64,000 nt of DNA, taken from positions 1 through 64,000 of the forward strand of contig NC_014159.1 of NCBI RefSeq assembly GCF_000092225.1, given 5' to 3'. This stretch comes from Tsukamurella paurometabola DSM 20162. GTDB taxonomy: Bacteria; Actinomycetota; Actinomycetes; Mycobacteriales; Mycobacteriaceae. The translations under genes were made by a program, and so were the position numbers. A model generated the notes under the pieces. It was not told where the DNA came from and ran no database searches. It saw only the letters and a program-made list of their open reading frames with translations. The first letter of the stretch is position 1. Every line of letters begins with the position of its first letter. Shown here piece after piece: positions 25,691 to 34,272 of the stretch.

Positions 25691-26481
25691 TGAGCACACC
25701 CCTGCGCACCGTGACCGGCACCAACGGCGATCCCCTCGCCGAAGCGATCGACCTGACCAAACGCCTCAAGCTGCCGCACATCCGCCGATCGCTCACCGAC
25801 ATCATCCCGACCGCGAAAGCCCAGCGCTGGGACCCCGCCGAAGTCGTTCGGGTCCTGCTTGCTGAGGAAGCCGCCGGGAGGGACCGGGCGAACCTGCACA
25901 CCCGCCGCAAACGCGCCGGTTTCCCCACGGGCAAGACCTTCGGCGACTGGGACGAAACGAAGTCCTCCATTCCCCGCGCTACCCAAGATGCGCTGCGCAC
26001 GTTGGAGTGGGTCGGCAGGCGTGAATGTTTCTGCGTCTGCGGGCCTTCCGGCACCGGCAAGAGTCATTTCACCGAGGCGCTTGGGCAGACCGCGGTCGAA
26101 GCCGGACTCGCTGTCTCCTGGTTCACCATCGAAGACCTCGGCGCCCTGGTCCGCCGGCATCGCGCCGACGACTCCATCGCCAGAGCGCTCACCCGGATCA
26201 TCCGCTCCGACCTGATCATCGTCGACGACATCGGCCTGCTGCCGGTCTCCGAAGACGCCGCCGAAGGGTTCTACCGCCTCGTCGATGCCGCCTACGAACG
26301 CCGATCAATCGCCGTTTCCAGCAACCTGCACCCCTCCGGCTTCGACGAAATCATGCCCAAAACGCTCGCCACCGCGACCGTTGACCGGCTACTGCACCAC
26401 GCCCACGTCGTCGTCACCGACGGCGACTCCTTCCGCCTCACCGAAGCCACCACCGGCAAGGGGGTGCGCCCCTTCAGCTAA
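25690..26481 (+). CDS. istB: IS21-family helper ATPase IstB
   Basis: A 263-residue DnaC-like AAA+ protein with Walker A CGPSGTGKSHF and Walker B DLIIVDDIGLLP, arginine finger region YERRSIAVSSNL and the C-terminal VDRLLHHAHVV. It assists IstA in target choice and strand transfer. Complete and coupled to istA. Confidence 0.93.
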   Translation: MSTPLRTVTGTNGDPLAEAIDLTKRLKLPHIRRSLTDIIPTAKAQRWDPAEVVRVLLAEEAAGRDRANLHTRRKRAGFPTGKTFGDWDETKSSIPRATQDALRTLEWVGRRECFCVCGPSGTGKSHFTEALGQTAVEAGLAVSWFTIEDLGALVRRHRADDSIARALTRIIRSDLIIVDDIGLLPVSEDAAEGFYRLVDAAYERRSIAVSSNLHPSGFDEIMPKTLATATVDRLLHHAHVVVTDGDSFRLTEATTGKGVRPFS

Positions 26482-26590
26482 CCCCGACCAGAGACAGCGG
26501 GTGGGGAAAACCACTGGCCGCCACCGGGGAGAACCCGTGGCCACCAGCGGGGAGATCTACTGGCCGCCTACGGGGAGAACTTCATGACCG

Positions 26591-26869
26591 TTGACAGCGG
26601 GGGCGAGGGCTACCGAAATAACCAGCACCACGACCACGTTTACTGTTTATACCAAGCCTGCCTGCCAGCAGTGCACAGCGACATTCCGTGCCCTCGACAA
26701 GGCTGGTGTCACCTACCGCACGGTGGATGTGTCCGAAGACACCGACGCCCGGGATTACGTGATGAGCCTGGGATACCTCCAAGCCCCCGTCGTAGTCGTT
26801 GAAACCGCCACCACTGATCACTGGTCCGGCTTCCGCCCCGACAAGCTCCGCGAGCATCTCGCCGCCTAG
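26591..26869 (+). CDS. NrdH-like glutaredoxin
   Basis: About 92 residues with a thioredoxin fold: strand TFTVYTKPAC, redox pair C-Q-Q-C, helix TATFRALDKAG, VSEDTDARDYVMSLGY, cis-Pro region LQAPVVVV and the C-terminal DHWSGFRPDKLREH that is typical of NrdH. NrdH reduces class Ib ribonucleotide reductase; plasmid copies also occur. The TTG at 26591 lies inside the IS21 end. Before the insertion the gene overlapped the FtsK-like gene and its native start is not an obvious ATG or GTG, so the start is uncertain. Confidence 0.78.
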   Translation: MTAGARATEITSTTTTFTVYTKPACQQCTATFRALDKAGVTYRTVDVSEDTDARDYVMSLGYLQAPVVVVETATTDHWSGFRPDKLREHLAA

Positions 26870-26909
26870 ACCACGACACACACCCAGCAGGGAAGAGGAG
26901 ACGCAGGAG

Positions 26910-27536
26910 GTGACCACCCTGACCGAAACAGCAACAGCCACATGCGCGCCCACGAACGCGCCGGCGCTCTCAGCTGCCGAACCGGGCACGTCAACTGCGG
27001 CGCCAGTTCCGGTAGTGGTGCCGGGGTATGCGGACCCGTACCTTCCTGATGATGCTGACCTCGCTGACGAGCGCCTGTTGTTGTGGGCATTCATCACCGC
27101 ACCCACCGACAAGGCGCGGCACATCGCCGGGCACCTGCGCGCCGCGGATTTCTACCAGCCCTCCCACGCCGACCTCTACCGGGTGGCGATCGCCGCCCGC
27201 CGCACCAGCTGCGGCCTGCCCGGCCCCCAGCACGTCATGGACGCCATCGCCACCGTCATGGCCTCTGACTCCGGTCGGCATCGTCAGCTCGTCCGCGACC
27301 TACTCGTCGCGATCGTCGGACTCGATGTCGACCCGAACCGACTCGTCGAGTACGCCTCCACCGTCCTGCACCTAGCCATGCGCCGGCACGCCATCAACCA
27401 CGCACAGCGTGTTGTGCAGCTCACCGCACACGCCCAACCCGACGAGCTGCACGCCCTCATCGCCGAAGCCGGCACCGCACTCCAGGACACCGGAATGCAG
27501 CAGCGCTACCGCCAATTGAACGGACTCCCCGTATGA
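26910..27536 (+). CDS. DnaB-helicase N-terminal-domain-like protein
   Basis: About 208 residues from GTG 26910 with an AGAGGAG about ten bases upstream. After a Thr/Ala/Pro-rich start, residues 45-150 (DLADERLLLWAFITAPTDKA, LRAADFYQPSHADLYRVAI) match the all-helical DnaB N-terminal domain, in which a FY.P.H..IY.A pattern is typical. There is no helicase domain. Such stand-alone proteins occur on actinobacterial plasmids; a role in binding primase or loading the helicase is inferred. Confidence 0.65.
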   Translation: MTTLTETATATCAPTNAPALSAAEPGTSTAAPVPVVVPGYADPYLPDDADLADERLLLWAFITAPTDKARHIAGHLRAADFYQPSHADLYRVAIAARRTSCGLPGPQHVMDAIATVMASDSGRHRQLVRDLLVAIVGLDVDPNRLVEYASTVLHLAMRRHAINHAQRVVQLTAHAQPDELHALIAEAGTALQDTGMQQRYRQLNGLPV

Positions 27537-27619
27537 CCAGCCGCACCAGCAGCCCCACTGCACGAACTCGACGTCCCTGATAGGGACTTCATCCCACTTG
27601 TGCTGCCTACGGCACAGCG

Positions 27620-27631
27620 GTGAACCTTCGC
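27620..27631 (+). pseudogene. First four codons of a small gene split by an IS and inversion
   Basis: GTG 27620 followed by AACCTTCGC runs into the 2,270-bp element at 27632. The same nine bases stand at the far end of copy 2 (39795-39803, reverse strand), where the frame continues to a stop at 39687. Joined, they encode a 39-residue peptide. Without the rearrangement this was probably the next small gene after the DnaB-N-like gene. Confidence 0.45.
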
Positions 27632-27726
27632 GAGCAATGATCAGAACCTGTGGATCACCCCGGGAAGTGTGTCTTCCCGGAGGATGATTTGCGAGGTCGC
27701 AGGAATCTGATCAAGTCCAGCTCGTC

Positions 27727-29055
27727 ATGGCTGGCGGGAAGGGCATGCCCGTGCTCGCGGTGGTGGAGAATAAGCGCGACGGCTCCGGCGAGACCGGCGA
27801 CTCGGAGGCGCCGCGGTCGTTGTTGGATGAGATTGTCCGGGACGGTGCGCGGCGGATGCTGGCGGCGGCGTTGGAGGCAGAGGTCGCTGCCTACGTGGCT
27901 TCGTGTGCCGGGGAGGTTGATGAGGCGGGGCGGCGGCTGGTGGTCCGTAACGGCCATCATGCGGCCCGGGAGGTGGTGACGGCAGCGGGAGCGGTGCCGG
28001 TGAAGGCGCCGCGGGTCAACGACAAACGTGTGGATGAGGTCACGGGCGAGCGGCGGCGTTTTTCTTCGTCGATTCTGCCTGCGTGGGCTCGCAAGTCCAC
28101 GCAGGTGGCGGAGGTGTTGCCGCTGCTGTATCTGCATGGTCTTTCGACCAGCGATTTCACCCCGGCGCTCACGCAGTTCCTCGGGACCAGTGCAGGGCTT
28201 TCACCTGCCACGATCACCAGGCTGACCCGGGACTGGCAGGCCGAAGCAGCAGCGTTCGGCACTCGATCGCTGGCCGAGACGGATTACGTGTATGTGTGGG
28301 CTGACGGCATCCACCTCAAAGTCCGACTGGCGCAGGAGAAGGTGTGTCTGCTGGTGCTGATCGGGGTGCGTGCTGATGGTTCGAAGGAGCTCATCGCGCT
28401 CGATGACGGGTACCGAGAATCCACGCAGTCCTGGCTCGATCTTCTCCGCAGCTGCAAGCGCCGTGGGATGCGCTCACCGGTGCTGGCGGTCGGTGACGGC
28501 GCGCTCGGGTTCTGGGCGGCCTTACGCGAGGTGTTCCCCGAAACTCGGGAGCAGCGGTGTTGGTTCCATAAGATCGCCAATGTTATCAACGCTTTGCCGA
28601 AGTCGGTGCAGCGCAGCGCGAAAGCCGCGCTGACGGAGATCTGGAACGCGCAAGACCGCGAGCACGCCGAGAAGGCCGCGCGGGTGTTCGTCGCCGACTA
28701 CGCCGCTAAGTGGCCCAAAGCGGCCGCGAAAATCACCGACGATCTCGATGTACTGCTGGCGTTCTACGACTACCCCGCCGAGCACTGGGTGCACCTGCGG
28801 ACGACGAACCCGATCGAGTCCACTTTCGCTACCGTCCGGTTGCGCACCAAGGTAACCAAAGGTCCCGGATCACGGGCGGCGGGGATCGCTATGGCGTTCA
28901 AACTCATCCAAGCCGCCCAAACTCGCTGGCGCGCAGTGAACGCACCGCACCTGGTTGCCCTCGTCCGCGCTGGAGCCCGCTTCGACCAAGGCCGACTCGT
29001 TGAACGCGCCGCCACCACACCCGAAACCACGGCTGCCGACGACGCTGCCGCCTGA
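27727..29055 (+). CDS. IS256-family (Mutator) transposase, type B
   Basis: A 442-residue DDE transposase distinct from type A. Catalytic residues lie in YVYVWADGIHLKVRLAQ, VLAVGDGALGFW and TTNPIESTFATVRLRTKVTK. The sequence is the same in all three copies, as read by eye. Start ATG 27727; an upstream extension to 27650 in the same region is in another frame and was not used. Complete. Confidence 0.92.
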   Translation: MAGGKGMPVLAVVENKRDGSGETGDSEAPRSLLDEIVRDGARRMLAAALEAEVAAYVASCAGEVDEAGRRLVVRNGHHAAREVVTAAGAVPVKAPRVNDKRVDEVTGERRRFSSSILPAWARKSTQVAEVLPLLYLHGLSTSDFTPALTQFLGTSAGLSPATITRLTRDWQAEAAAFGTRSLAETDYVYVWADGIHLKVRLAQEKVCLLVLIGVRADGSKELIALDDGYRESTQSWLDLLRSCKRRGMRSPVLAVGDGALGFWAALREVFPETREQRCWFHKIANVINALPKSVQRSAKAALTEIWNAQDREHAEKAARVFVADYAAKWPKAAAKITDDLDVLLAFYDYPAEHWVHLRTTNPIESTFATVRLRTKVTKGPGSRAAGIAMAFKLIQAAQTRWRAVNAPHLVALVRAGARFDQGRLVERAATTPETTAADDAAA

Positions 29056-29091
29056 CCCTCGTGGCCGTGGCTGCCCCGCTGCGGCCGTGCC

Positions 29092-29868
29092 ATGATCGAC
29101 AGTATGGGCCACGACCGGCAAGACCGCTTCCCCGACGACCACGTTCCTGGCGGGAACGCCGGCCGCCCCTGGCAGCCGCGCGGCGATCTCGGGGACCTCG
29201 ACCCGGATGCATTGTTCGGTGCGTTCGGCCAGCCCCTCACCGATGGCCCCACCATCGAGTGGATGCCCGGCATGGCCGATCAGATGCTGCGTGAGTTGGC
29301 ACCGCTGCTCGCCGAGGACGGCATCGACATCACCGCCGATGCCCTCGACACCGACCTGGCGACCCTGCAAGCGGCCCTCGACCGCGCCGTCGCACGTCAC
29401 AACCACACGCTCGCCACCCCGACCGGTGAGCAACGCAGCTGGTGCACCTCCACCCTCCGGCTGCTCGCCGAATCCATCGATACCGACAATCTCGACCTCG
29501 CTGAAGGGATCCTCGAAACCGTCCCCCCGGAATCACCCGACGGCAAAGCCACAGTCGCCGGCGTCATCGGCGTCGGCGCCCAGCTCCTCGATTCCTGGCT
29601 CACCACACCACCGGCAGGCATCAACAAAACCGCGGCAGCAACTATCGTCATCCGACCCCCACGATGGCACGGAGAACGCGCCGCCATCGACCTCCTCGCC
29701 CTGGCCCGCAAGAACAAAGCCCACCTCAGCCACGGCAAAATCATCGCGGCCCACGGCGGCCACACCACCCTCTACGGCACCGCTCTCGCCGTCACGGCCG
29801 TCCTGGCAGCCTGGGCCGACCACACCAAGACCACCGTCACCAACCTCGCCGGCACGCACCTTCGCTAA
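29092..29868 (+). CDS. 258-aa passenger gene of element B, unknown function
   Basis: A protein of 258 residues (MIDSMGHDRQDRFPDDHVPG start) in the same orientation as the transposase, 36 bases after it and ending 33 bases before the element end. It is acidic in the first half and Ala/Thr-rich in the second half (KTAAATIVIRPPRWHGERAA, then HTTLYGTALAVTAVLAAWAD). It is preserved intact in all three copies. No domain recognised. Being inside the ends in every copy, it is a true part of the element; it may regulate or assist transposition or be cargo. Confidence 0.75.
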   Translation: MIDSMGHDRQDRFPDDHVPGGNAGRPWQPRGDLGDLDPDALFGAFGQPLTDGPTIEWMPGMADQMLRELAPLLAEDGIDITADALDTDLATLQAALDRAVARHNHTLATPTGEQRSWCTSTLRLLAESIDTDNLDLAEGILETVPPESPDGKATVAGVIGVGAQLLDSWLTTPPAGINKTAAATIVIRPPRWHGERAAIDLLALARKNKAHLSHGKIIAAHGGHTTLYGTALAVTAVLAAWADHTKTTVTNLAGTHLR

Positions 29869-29901
29869 CACTAGGCAATCCACAGGATTTGACTATTCCT
29901 C

Positions 29902-30614
29902 TCACCGCCGTCGGCACACCGCACTTGATCGCCCCGAAAATCGCCGACGCGCCCGCACCCGCGGCCGCCCCGGCCGCCCCGGCAGCGGCACCCGCCGCCG
30001 CACCAGCCCCCGCACCGCCCGCGCCTGCGATCGGGTTCAGACCGCCCGCGCCGGCACCAGCCCCCTGCCCCGCAAGCTGACCGATAGCAGGGATCAGCGA
30101 CGGAAGCGTCTTCGCTCCCTCAGCGACCGCGCACGCGCCGGCCGACACACCAACACCGGCGACACCCGCGGCGATTCATCGCCGCCTGCCCCGACCCGAT
30201 CGCAAGCATGATCGCCCGGCCAATCGTCTCCGGCCGCACCTGCACCGACGGAGAGCCGACGAGCGAGGCCAGAATGCGCACCCACTCGACGGAAACCGCA
30301 CCCAGACTGTCCACGATCCCGTACTGCGGCACACCCGACGGCCCACCATTGACGGCCGACTGCGGTACCGGCCCCTGACCGGACTGCACAACACCGCCAC
30401 CCGGCCCGAAAGCCTCAGCAGCCGACAGATACGGCGACGACGAAGAAGCAGGCGACGCCCCCGGAGCAGCCTGACCGGTCAAGTCCAACGTCTCAGCAGA
30501 CGCTGGCGACACGGCGGCCCCAGCAAGGACCGCCGCAGCTGCGAACGATGCCGCACCTCGCTTCCAGCGGGTACGTGAATGTGGACTGGAAATCCACGAA
30601 GAATCTTCGGCCAT
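29902..30614 (-). pseudogene. Secreted Gly/Ala-rich protein gene, frameshifted and truncated by IS
   Basis: From ATG 30614 the product starts MAEDSSWISSPHSRTRWKRG with a signal peptide (cleavage likely after SPASA, about residue 42), then a Ser/Pro/Gly-rich stretch and VDSLGAVSVEWVRILASLVG. Near 30170 the frame breaks: the C-terminal part IAAGVAGVGVSAGACAVAEG, followed by a long Gly/Ala repeat (AGAGAGGL, AAAGAAAGAAG), is in another frame. It ends at the 2,270-bp element, so its natural end is lost. A decayed exported protein of unknown role. Confidence 0.6.
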
Positions 30615-31110
30615 ACCGACTCCTTTGGGAATGGAGACGGGGACACCGAGAGCGGCACCCCGCCTTCTTATGCGAGGTACCTGCTTTCCAGGCACGCGAA
30701 CTTTCAGGCGCACTACGTACTCCCTGTGTACGGCGCGCAAGAACCATGCCTACCGAGGAGCGAACGGTACGATCGCTCCTCGTAGGGCCTGGCCCTGCAC
30801 TGCGGTCCTACTACTGGTCTCCGATGGAGGACGCGCGTCTGAGGTGCCAACCAAGTCGACGCGCATCCACTAGCCGGGGACCGGTAGTAGGACTCTTCTA
30901 TGGCCAGAAGCGGGGCCGCACTCACTGCCCAGGTCCACTTCTAGCCGATCCGACGTGTGACCGTGGTAGATCACGCTGGCAATCTATCAGTCAACAAGGA
31001 TCGAACACAACACCTAGAAAATATGTTGATTGATTGCTGATTGACTGCGACTGGCGGAGTGTGTGGTGAAGCGTCCTGCGGCTCTGTGTGCTGGCTAAGC
31101 TGTGCGGACG
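30615..31110. other. Non-coding intergenic region with strong dyads
   Basis: About 500 bases between the divergent secreted-protein pseudogene and the XRE gene. It holds the hairpins listed at 30755-30893 and, at about 31020-31050, repeated TGATTG motifs within GATTGATTGCTGATTGACTG that could be the operator of the XRE regulator at 31111. Confidence 0.4.
30755..30893. other. Nested hairpins, possible structured RNA or regulatory element
   Basis: First hairpin: GAGGAGCGA (30755-30763) with TCGCTCCTC (30773-30781). Second: 18-base arms at 30805-30822 and 30876-30893 matching at 16 positions (GTCCTACTAC and GTAGTAGGAC at the outer ends), with an inner GCGCGTC/GACGCGC pair. It lies in the 5' leader of the minus-strand secreted-protein gene. 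It could be a leader RNA, a transposon remnant or a protein site. Confidence 0.45.
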
Positions 31111-31785
31111 ATGTCTGCCATTGATGAGGAGGAAGCGCGCGCCGAGCGCTTCGCGGCGGTGGTGAAGAGCCGCCGTAACGAGCTAGGGCTGACCCGCGAC
31201 GATGTAGCCGCCGCGGGTGGTCCGTCGTATTCGACGATGACCACGATCGAGAACGGGCGCCAGTTCGCGCAGCCCCTCCCCGCTACGTTCCGCAAGCTCG
31301 AGGCTGCCCTCGGCTGGGCGGAGGGCTCCGCGGTGGCCGCGTGGTTGAAGGGCGAGCCCCCGACGCTTCGCCGGGACTCGCGGCCCGGACATCCGGTTGT
31401 CGACGAGGACACCGTGAGTCTGACCATCACCTTCATCGAGGAGCTTGGATCGCTCGCCAAGGACTACGAGGCCCTGGCGCAGGACCTGGACTCACCTGCT
31501 CTGCGTGATGTTAATCACCGATTGGACACGATCGTTGACCGCCTCATGCGCAAGTGGGTGATCAAGCAGGTTGAGCTCAGGTCTACCGCACCAGGAGTTT
31601 CGACTGATAAGTCATATGAGGTCCTGGTCGGGGAGTACCTCGACAGGCACCTTCCCGAGGCTGGCGTACTCCCCGACGAAGATGTTGATGACCTAAGCTA
31701 TCTACGTTGGCTGACCGGTCGTAACCTGCCCGAACACGTCGACACGTCCGCCTTCAAACTACGGTGGGCGCAACGCGAGCGCTGA
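31111..31785 (+). CDS. XRE-family transcriptional regulator
   Basis: A 224-residue protein. The N-terminal HTH_3 domain runs VVKSRRNELGLTRDDVAAAG, SYSTMTTIENGR, then a helix up to WAEGSAVAAWL. The C-terminal 130 residues are helical and unknown. Start ATG 31111 (MSAIDEEEARAERF), nine bases after an alternative ATG. It is first of three plus-strand genes. It may control the convergent ImmA-DUF6545 operon, a combination common in this group of bacteria. Confidence 0.78.
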   Translation: MSAIDEEEARAERFAAVVKSRRNELGLTRDDVAAAGGPSYSTMTTIENGRQFAQPLPATFRKLEAALGWAEGSAVAAWLKGEPPTLRRDSRPGHPVVDEDTVSLTITFIEELGSLAKDYEALAQDLDSPALRDVNHRLDTIVDRLMRKWVIKQVELRSTAPGVSTDKSYEVLVGEYLDRHLPEAGVLPDEDVDDLSYLRWLTGRNLPEHVDTSAFKLRWAQRER

Positions 31786-31800
31786 AAGAACCCGCCATTG

Positions 31801-32280
31801 ATGCCTGACTACGCAGACCTCTCCGTCAAGATCAATCGCTTGTTCTCGTACTGGCACAATCGCTCGGAGCCGGAGCTAACGAGCCAGGCGATGGCCACAG
31901 TCCTCGGGCAACAATTCTTCGACGGCAGCCTGATTCCTGTTCAGCAGATCGAGCGCCTACGGACACCCGGCGCCCCGCTCGACCCTCAGGCAGACCCGCC
32001 TCTCCTGGAAGCCTTGTGCACCCTCTGCGGCGTCGACAGTGCGTACCTCACCGATAGTCTCGCCGCGAGCCGTATCGACCGGCAGCTGCGGCTGTGGATC
32101 GCGGTGCGCGATCGCGGCCTCGATCACCTCGCGGTGCGCGCGGGCAAGGCCGAACTGACCCTCGACGAACTCGACGACCTGATCGAGCTTGCAGAGTCCT
32201 CCGCGCCTCCGATCGCCCCGGTCACTTCCATTGCCGCGCCGCGCCGGCGCAGGTGGCCGTCCCGCGTTCAGCAGCGCTGA
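31801..32280 (+). CDS. EspR-like HTH regulator
   Basis: A 159-residue protein starting at ATG 31801. The pattern follows mycobacterial EspR: an N-terminal KINRLFSYW helix, an HTH region with IPVQQIERLRTPGAPLDPQ, LEALCTLCGVDSAYLTD, and a C-terminal dimerisation part with LRLWIAVRDRGLDHLAVRA, then LTLDELDDLIEL. EspR proteins are nucleoid-associated regulators. It lies 15 bases after the XRE gene, likely in one transcript. The tail is Arg-rich. Confidence 0.7.
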   Translation: MPDYADLSVKINRLFSYWHNRSEPELTSQAMATVLGQQFFDGSLIPVQQIERLRTPGAPLDPQADPPLLEALCTLCGVDSAYLTDSLAASRIDRQLRLWIAVRDRGLDHLAVRAGKAELTLDELDDLIELAESSAPPIAPVTSIAAPRRRRWPSRVQQR

Positions 32281-32314
32281 CCCCCTCCCCTACCACTTCC
32301 AAGGACGCACACTC

Positions 32315-33106
32315 ATGGCTCCGTACTCGAACATCGCAGCATTGGGCAGCTCCTACGCCTCCGGTCCCGGCATTGATCCTGTCGATGACCGGACCGTCGG
32401 CCGGTCCGCACGCAACTACCCGCACCAGCTCGCGCAGCGCTTCGGCGCCGCCCTGACGGACCTGACCGTCTCGGGTGCGACGACCGCGACGATCCTCGAC
32501 GCGCCCCAACGCGTTCTCTTTACGAAGATCGCGCCGCAGATCAACGGCCGTCCCACTAACGCCGACCTGGTCACGATCACCGCCGGCGGAAACGATCTCG
32601 GCTACATCGCCGCCGCCCTCAAGCTCGGCGTCGTTGCCACCGCCGATAAGTACACGCGAGGATCAGCTAGCCGCCTGCTGCGACCGAGCCTGCCGCAGAC
32701 CACCAGCGACCAGATCGCGCTAGCTCAGGCCGGTCTCGCGCGCATCGTCCGCGAGGTTCGAGACCGTGCACCCGGCGCCCGGGTCGTCCTGGTCGACTAT
32801 CTCCCGCTCCTGGGCGACGCGACTCGCCCCGGCGTCGACGTCCCATTCGATGCGCAGACCATCGCCGCGCTACGCACCGTCGCGGACGAGCTCGCAGCGG
32901 TCTTCCGTGACGCGGCCGCAGAGACGGCGGCGGATTTGGTTTCGGCGTCCGAGCTCGGGCGCGGGCATGAACTCGGCTCGTCCGACCCGTGGGTTCAGCC
33001 GCTCTACCCGGTCTACCGACTCACCGGCTCTTTCCACCCCACCGCGGCCGGCATGCAAGCCGTAGCCGACGCGGTCGCCGACCACGTCTCCTCCCCCGCG
33101 CAGTAG
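32315..33106 (+). CDS. SGNH/GDSL-family hydrolase
   Basis: A 263-residue protein from ATG 32315. Block I is AALGSSYASGPG (nucleophile Ser), the Gly block lies in the AARNYPHQLA-V-SGAT region, GGNDLGY gives the Asn block, and SFHPTAAGMQAVADAV the catalytic His. No signal peptide is seen, so it may be cytosolic, unlike many actinobacterial relatives. It ends two bases before the end of the convergent DUF6545 gene. The substrate, probably an ester, is unknown. Confidence 0.8.
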   Translation: MAPYSNIAALGSSYASGPGIDPVDDRTVGRSARNYPHQLAQRFGAALTDLTVSGATTATILDAPQRVLFTKIAPQINGRPTNADLVTITAGGNDLGYIAAALKLGVVATADKYTRGSASRLLRPSLPQTTSDQIALAQAGLARIVREVRDRAPGARVVLVDYLPLLGDATRPGVDVPFDAQTIAALRTVADELAAVFRDAAAETAADLVSASELGRGHELGSSDPWVQPLYPVYRLTGSFHPTAAGMQAVADAVADHVSSPAQ

Positions 33107-33108
33107 CG

Positions 33109-34263
33109 CTACACGCGCATCTGCTCGGGGAACGGCGCGCGCCGGCGCCGGACCTCTTGACTCACCGCGATCGCTCCCTCTGCCTCCATCACCCACTCGG
33201 GCAGTTCGCTATCGACCTGCATCGCGCCGTCCGCGCCGTCGAGCCCGGCGGCCCGATAGGCCCTCAGGCCGTCCAGTAGTGAGGCTGCCTGCTCTCCCGC
33301 TGACGCTCCGCTGCCGGCGGCCGGCACGTGCGCACGCAGGACCGCTAGACCGTCCTCGATCTCCACCAGGTAGCGATGCCGGATCTCCCACCACGATCCA
33401 CTCGGTGGACGCTGCTCGAGCATCACCTCAGGGACCGCGACGGTGATCGCCCGCCACAGCGGCTGTAGCTGTGTCGCCTGACGACGTGCGGTATCCGTGC
33501 CGACCATACGGCGAACGTAAGTTGCGGCAGAGGGGATTCCGCACGCGGTCAGAGCAGCCACGGCAGGGATGAACAGCCCGTCGACGCCAGTCGAGCGCGC
33601 CTGGGTCAGCCAGTTGTGCACGCCCAACGACAGGAATAGTCCACTGATCCCGCGGGTGGCGTGATCGACCATCTGCAGGAACGCCGCGATCAGCGTCACG
33701 ACTGCCCAGAACTTGGGCACAACCCCTCGAATCAGTGCGCCCGTCACGAAGATCAACGTGTAGACACACGCGATCGGTATCGGCGTCGACACCACCAGCA
33801 GGTACCCCGCCGTGCGCCAGTTCTCTAGATCCTCGACGGCAATGTTCTGCGAAAGCGTGGGCCAGGTGCAGAAGGTGATCCACACACACGCCACCGCCCA
33901 CAGCCCCCAGAGGATTCGTATGCTGCGGCGACTTAGCTGCTTTGCCGAGACCCACGAGCGAATGAGCAGGACGAAGACGACCGCTCCCGCCAGCACGAAG
34001 TTGTGCGTCACCAGCCGGGCCGCGGCTACATTGCCCGCGAACACGACGTCCTGAATGCCGCCATCGCGCAGAGCCGCGATCGCCAGCGCAATCGTCATCA
34101 GCTGCGTTACGCGGATCGAGAACTCCTGGTGCTCGTAGCCACGTCTGATCGCTACCCACCGCACCGCAACGATCGCCAAGCACACAGCGAGCAAGGGAAC
34201 CGCCACTGCCGTGGGGGTCGAGCTCGTCGCCTGGCTATGCAGAATCGCGCTCGGACTGTTCAT
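33109..34263 (-). CDS. DUF6545 (MAB_1171c-like) membrane protein
   Basis: A 384-residue protein with about seven TM segments in the first 240 residues, followed by a cytosolic domain that starts LQPLWRAITVAVPEVML and contains RHRYLVEIEDGLAVLRAHVP, the hallmark of MAB_1171c-like/DUF6545 proteins. It starts nine bases after the ImmA-like gene on the same strand. Such proteins are typically encoded with ImmA/IrrE peptidases and XRE regulators in actinobacteria, which suggests a membrane sensor or signalling role. Function is not established. Confidence 0.75.
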   Translation of the reverse strand: MNSPSAILHSQATSSTPTAVAVPLLAVCLAIVAVRWVAIRRGYEHQEFSIRVTQLMTIALAIAALRDGGIQDVVFAGNVAAARLVTHNFVLAGAVVFVLLIRSWVSAKQLSRRSIRILWGLWAVACVWITFCTWPTLSQNIAVEDLENWRTAGYLLVVSTPIPIACVYTLIFVTGALIRGVVPKFWAVVTLIAAFLQMVDHATRGISGLFLSLGVHNWLTQARSTGVDGLFIPAVAALTACGIPSAATYVRRMVGTDTARRQATQLQPLWRAITVAVPEVMLEQRPPSGSWWEIRHRYLVEIEDGLAVLRAHVPAAGSGASAGEQAASLLDGLRAYRAAGLDGADGAMQVDSELPEWVMEAEGAIAVSQEVRRRRAPFPEQMRV

Positions 34264-34272
34264 CCGCGAACC

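Larger units (their letters stand above)
24003..26596 (+). mobile_element. IS21-family element (2,594 bp)
   Basis: Ends TGTCGGCGG and (reverse) TGTCAACGG, flanked by an exact 6-bp duplication GCGGGG at 23997-24002 and 26597-26602. Both ends hold several copies of a motif combining GGCGGCCA or GGCCGCC with CTCCCC or GGGGAG, the multiple transposase-binding sites typical of IS21. It contains istA and istB. Confidence 0.9.
27632..29901 (+). mobile_element. IS256-type element B with passenger gene, copy 1 (2,270 bp)
   Basis: Ends are imperfect inverted repeats: GAGCAATGATCAGAACCTGT on the left and, reversed, GAGGAATAGTCAAATCCTGT on the right. It contains a Mutator-type transposase and a 258-aa gene. 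The left flank is AACCTTCGC (27623-27631), the right flank TCACCGCCG, so the duplication is split. The missing partner of the left flank is found at copy 2. Other copies: 39804-43472 (interrupted) and 58224-60493. Confidence 0.9.
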
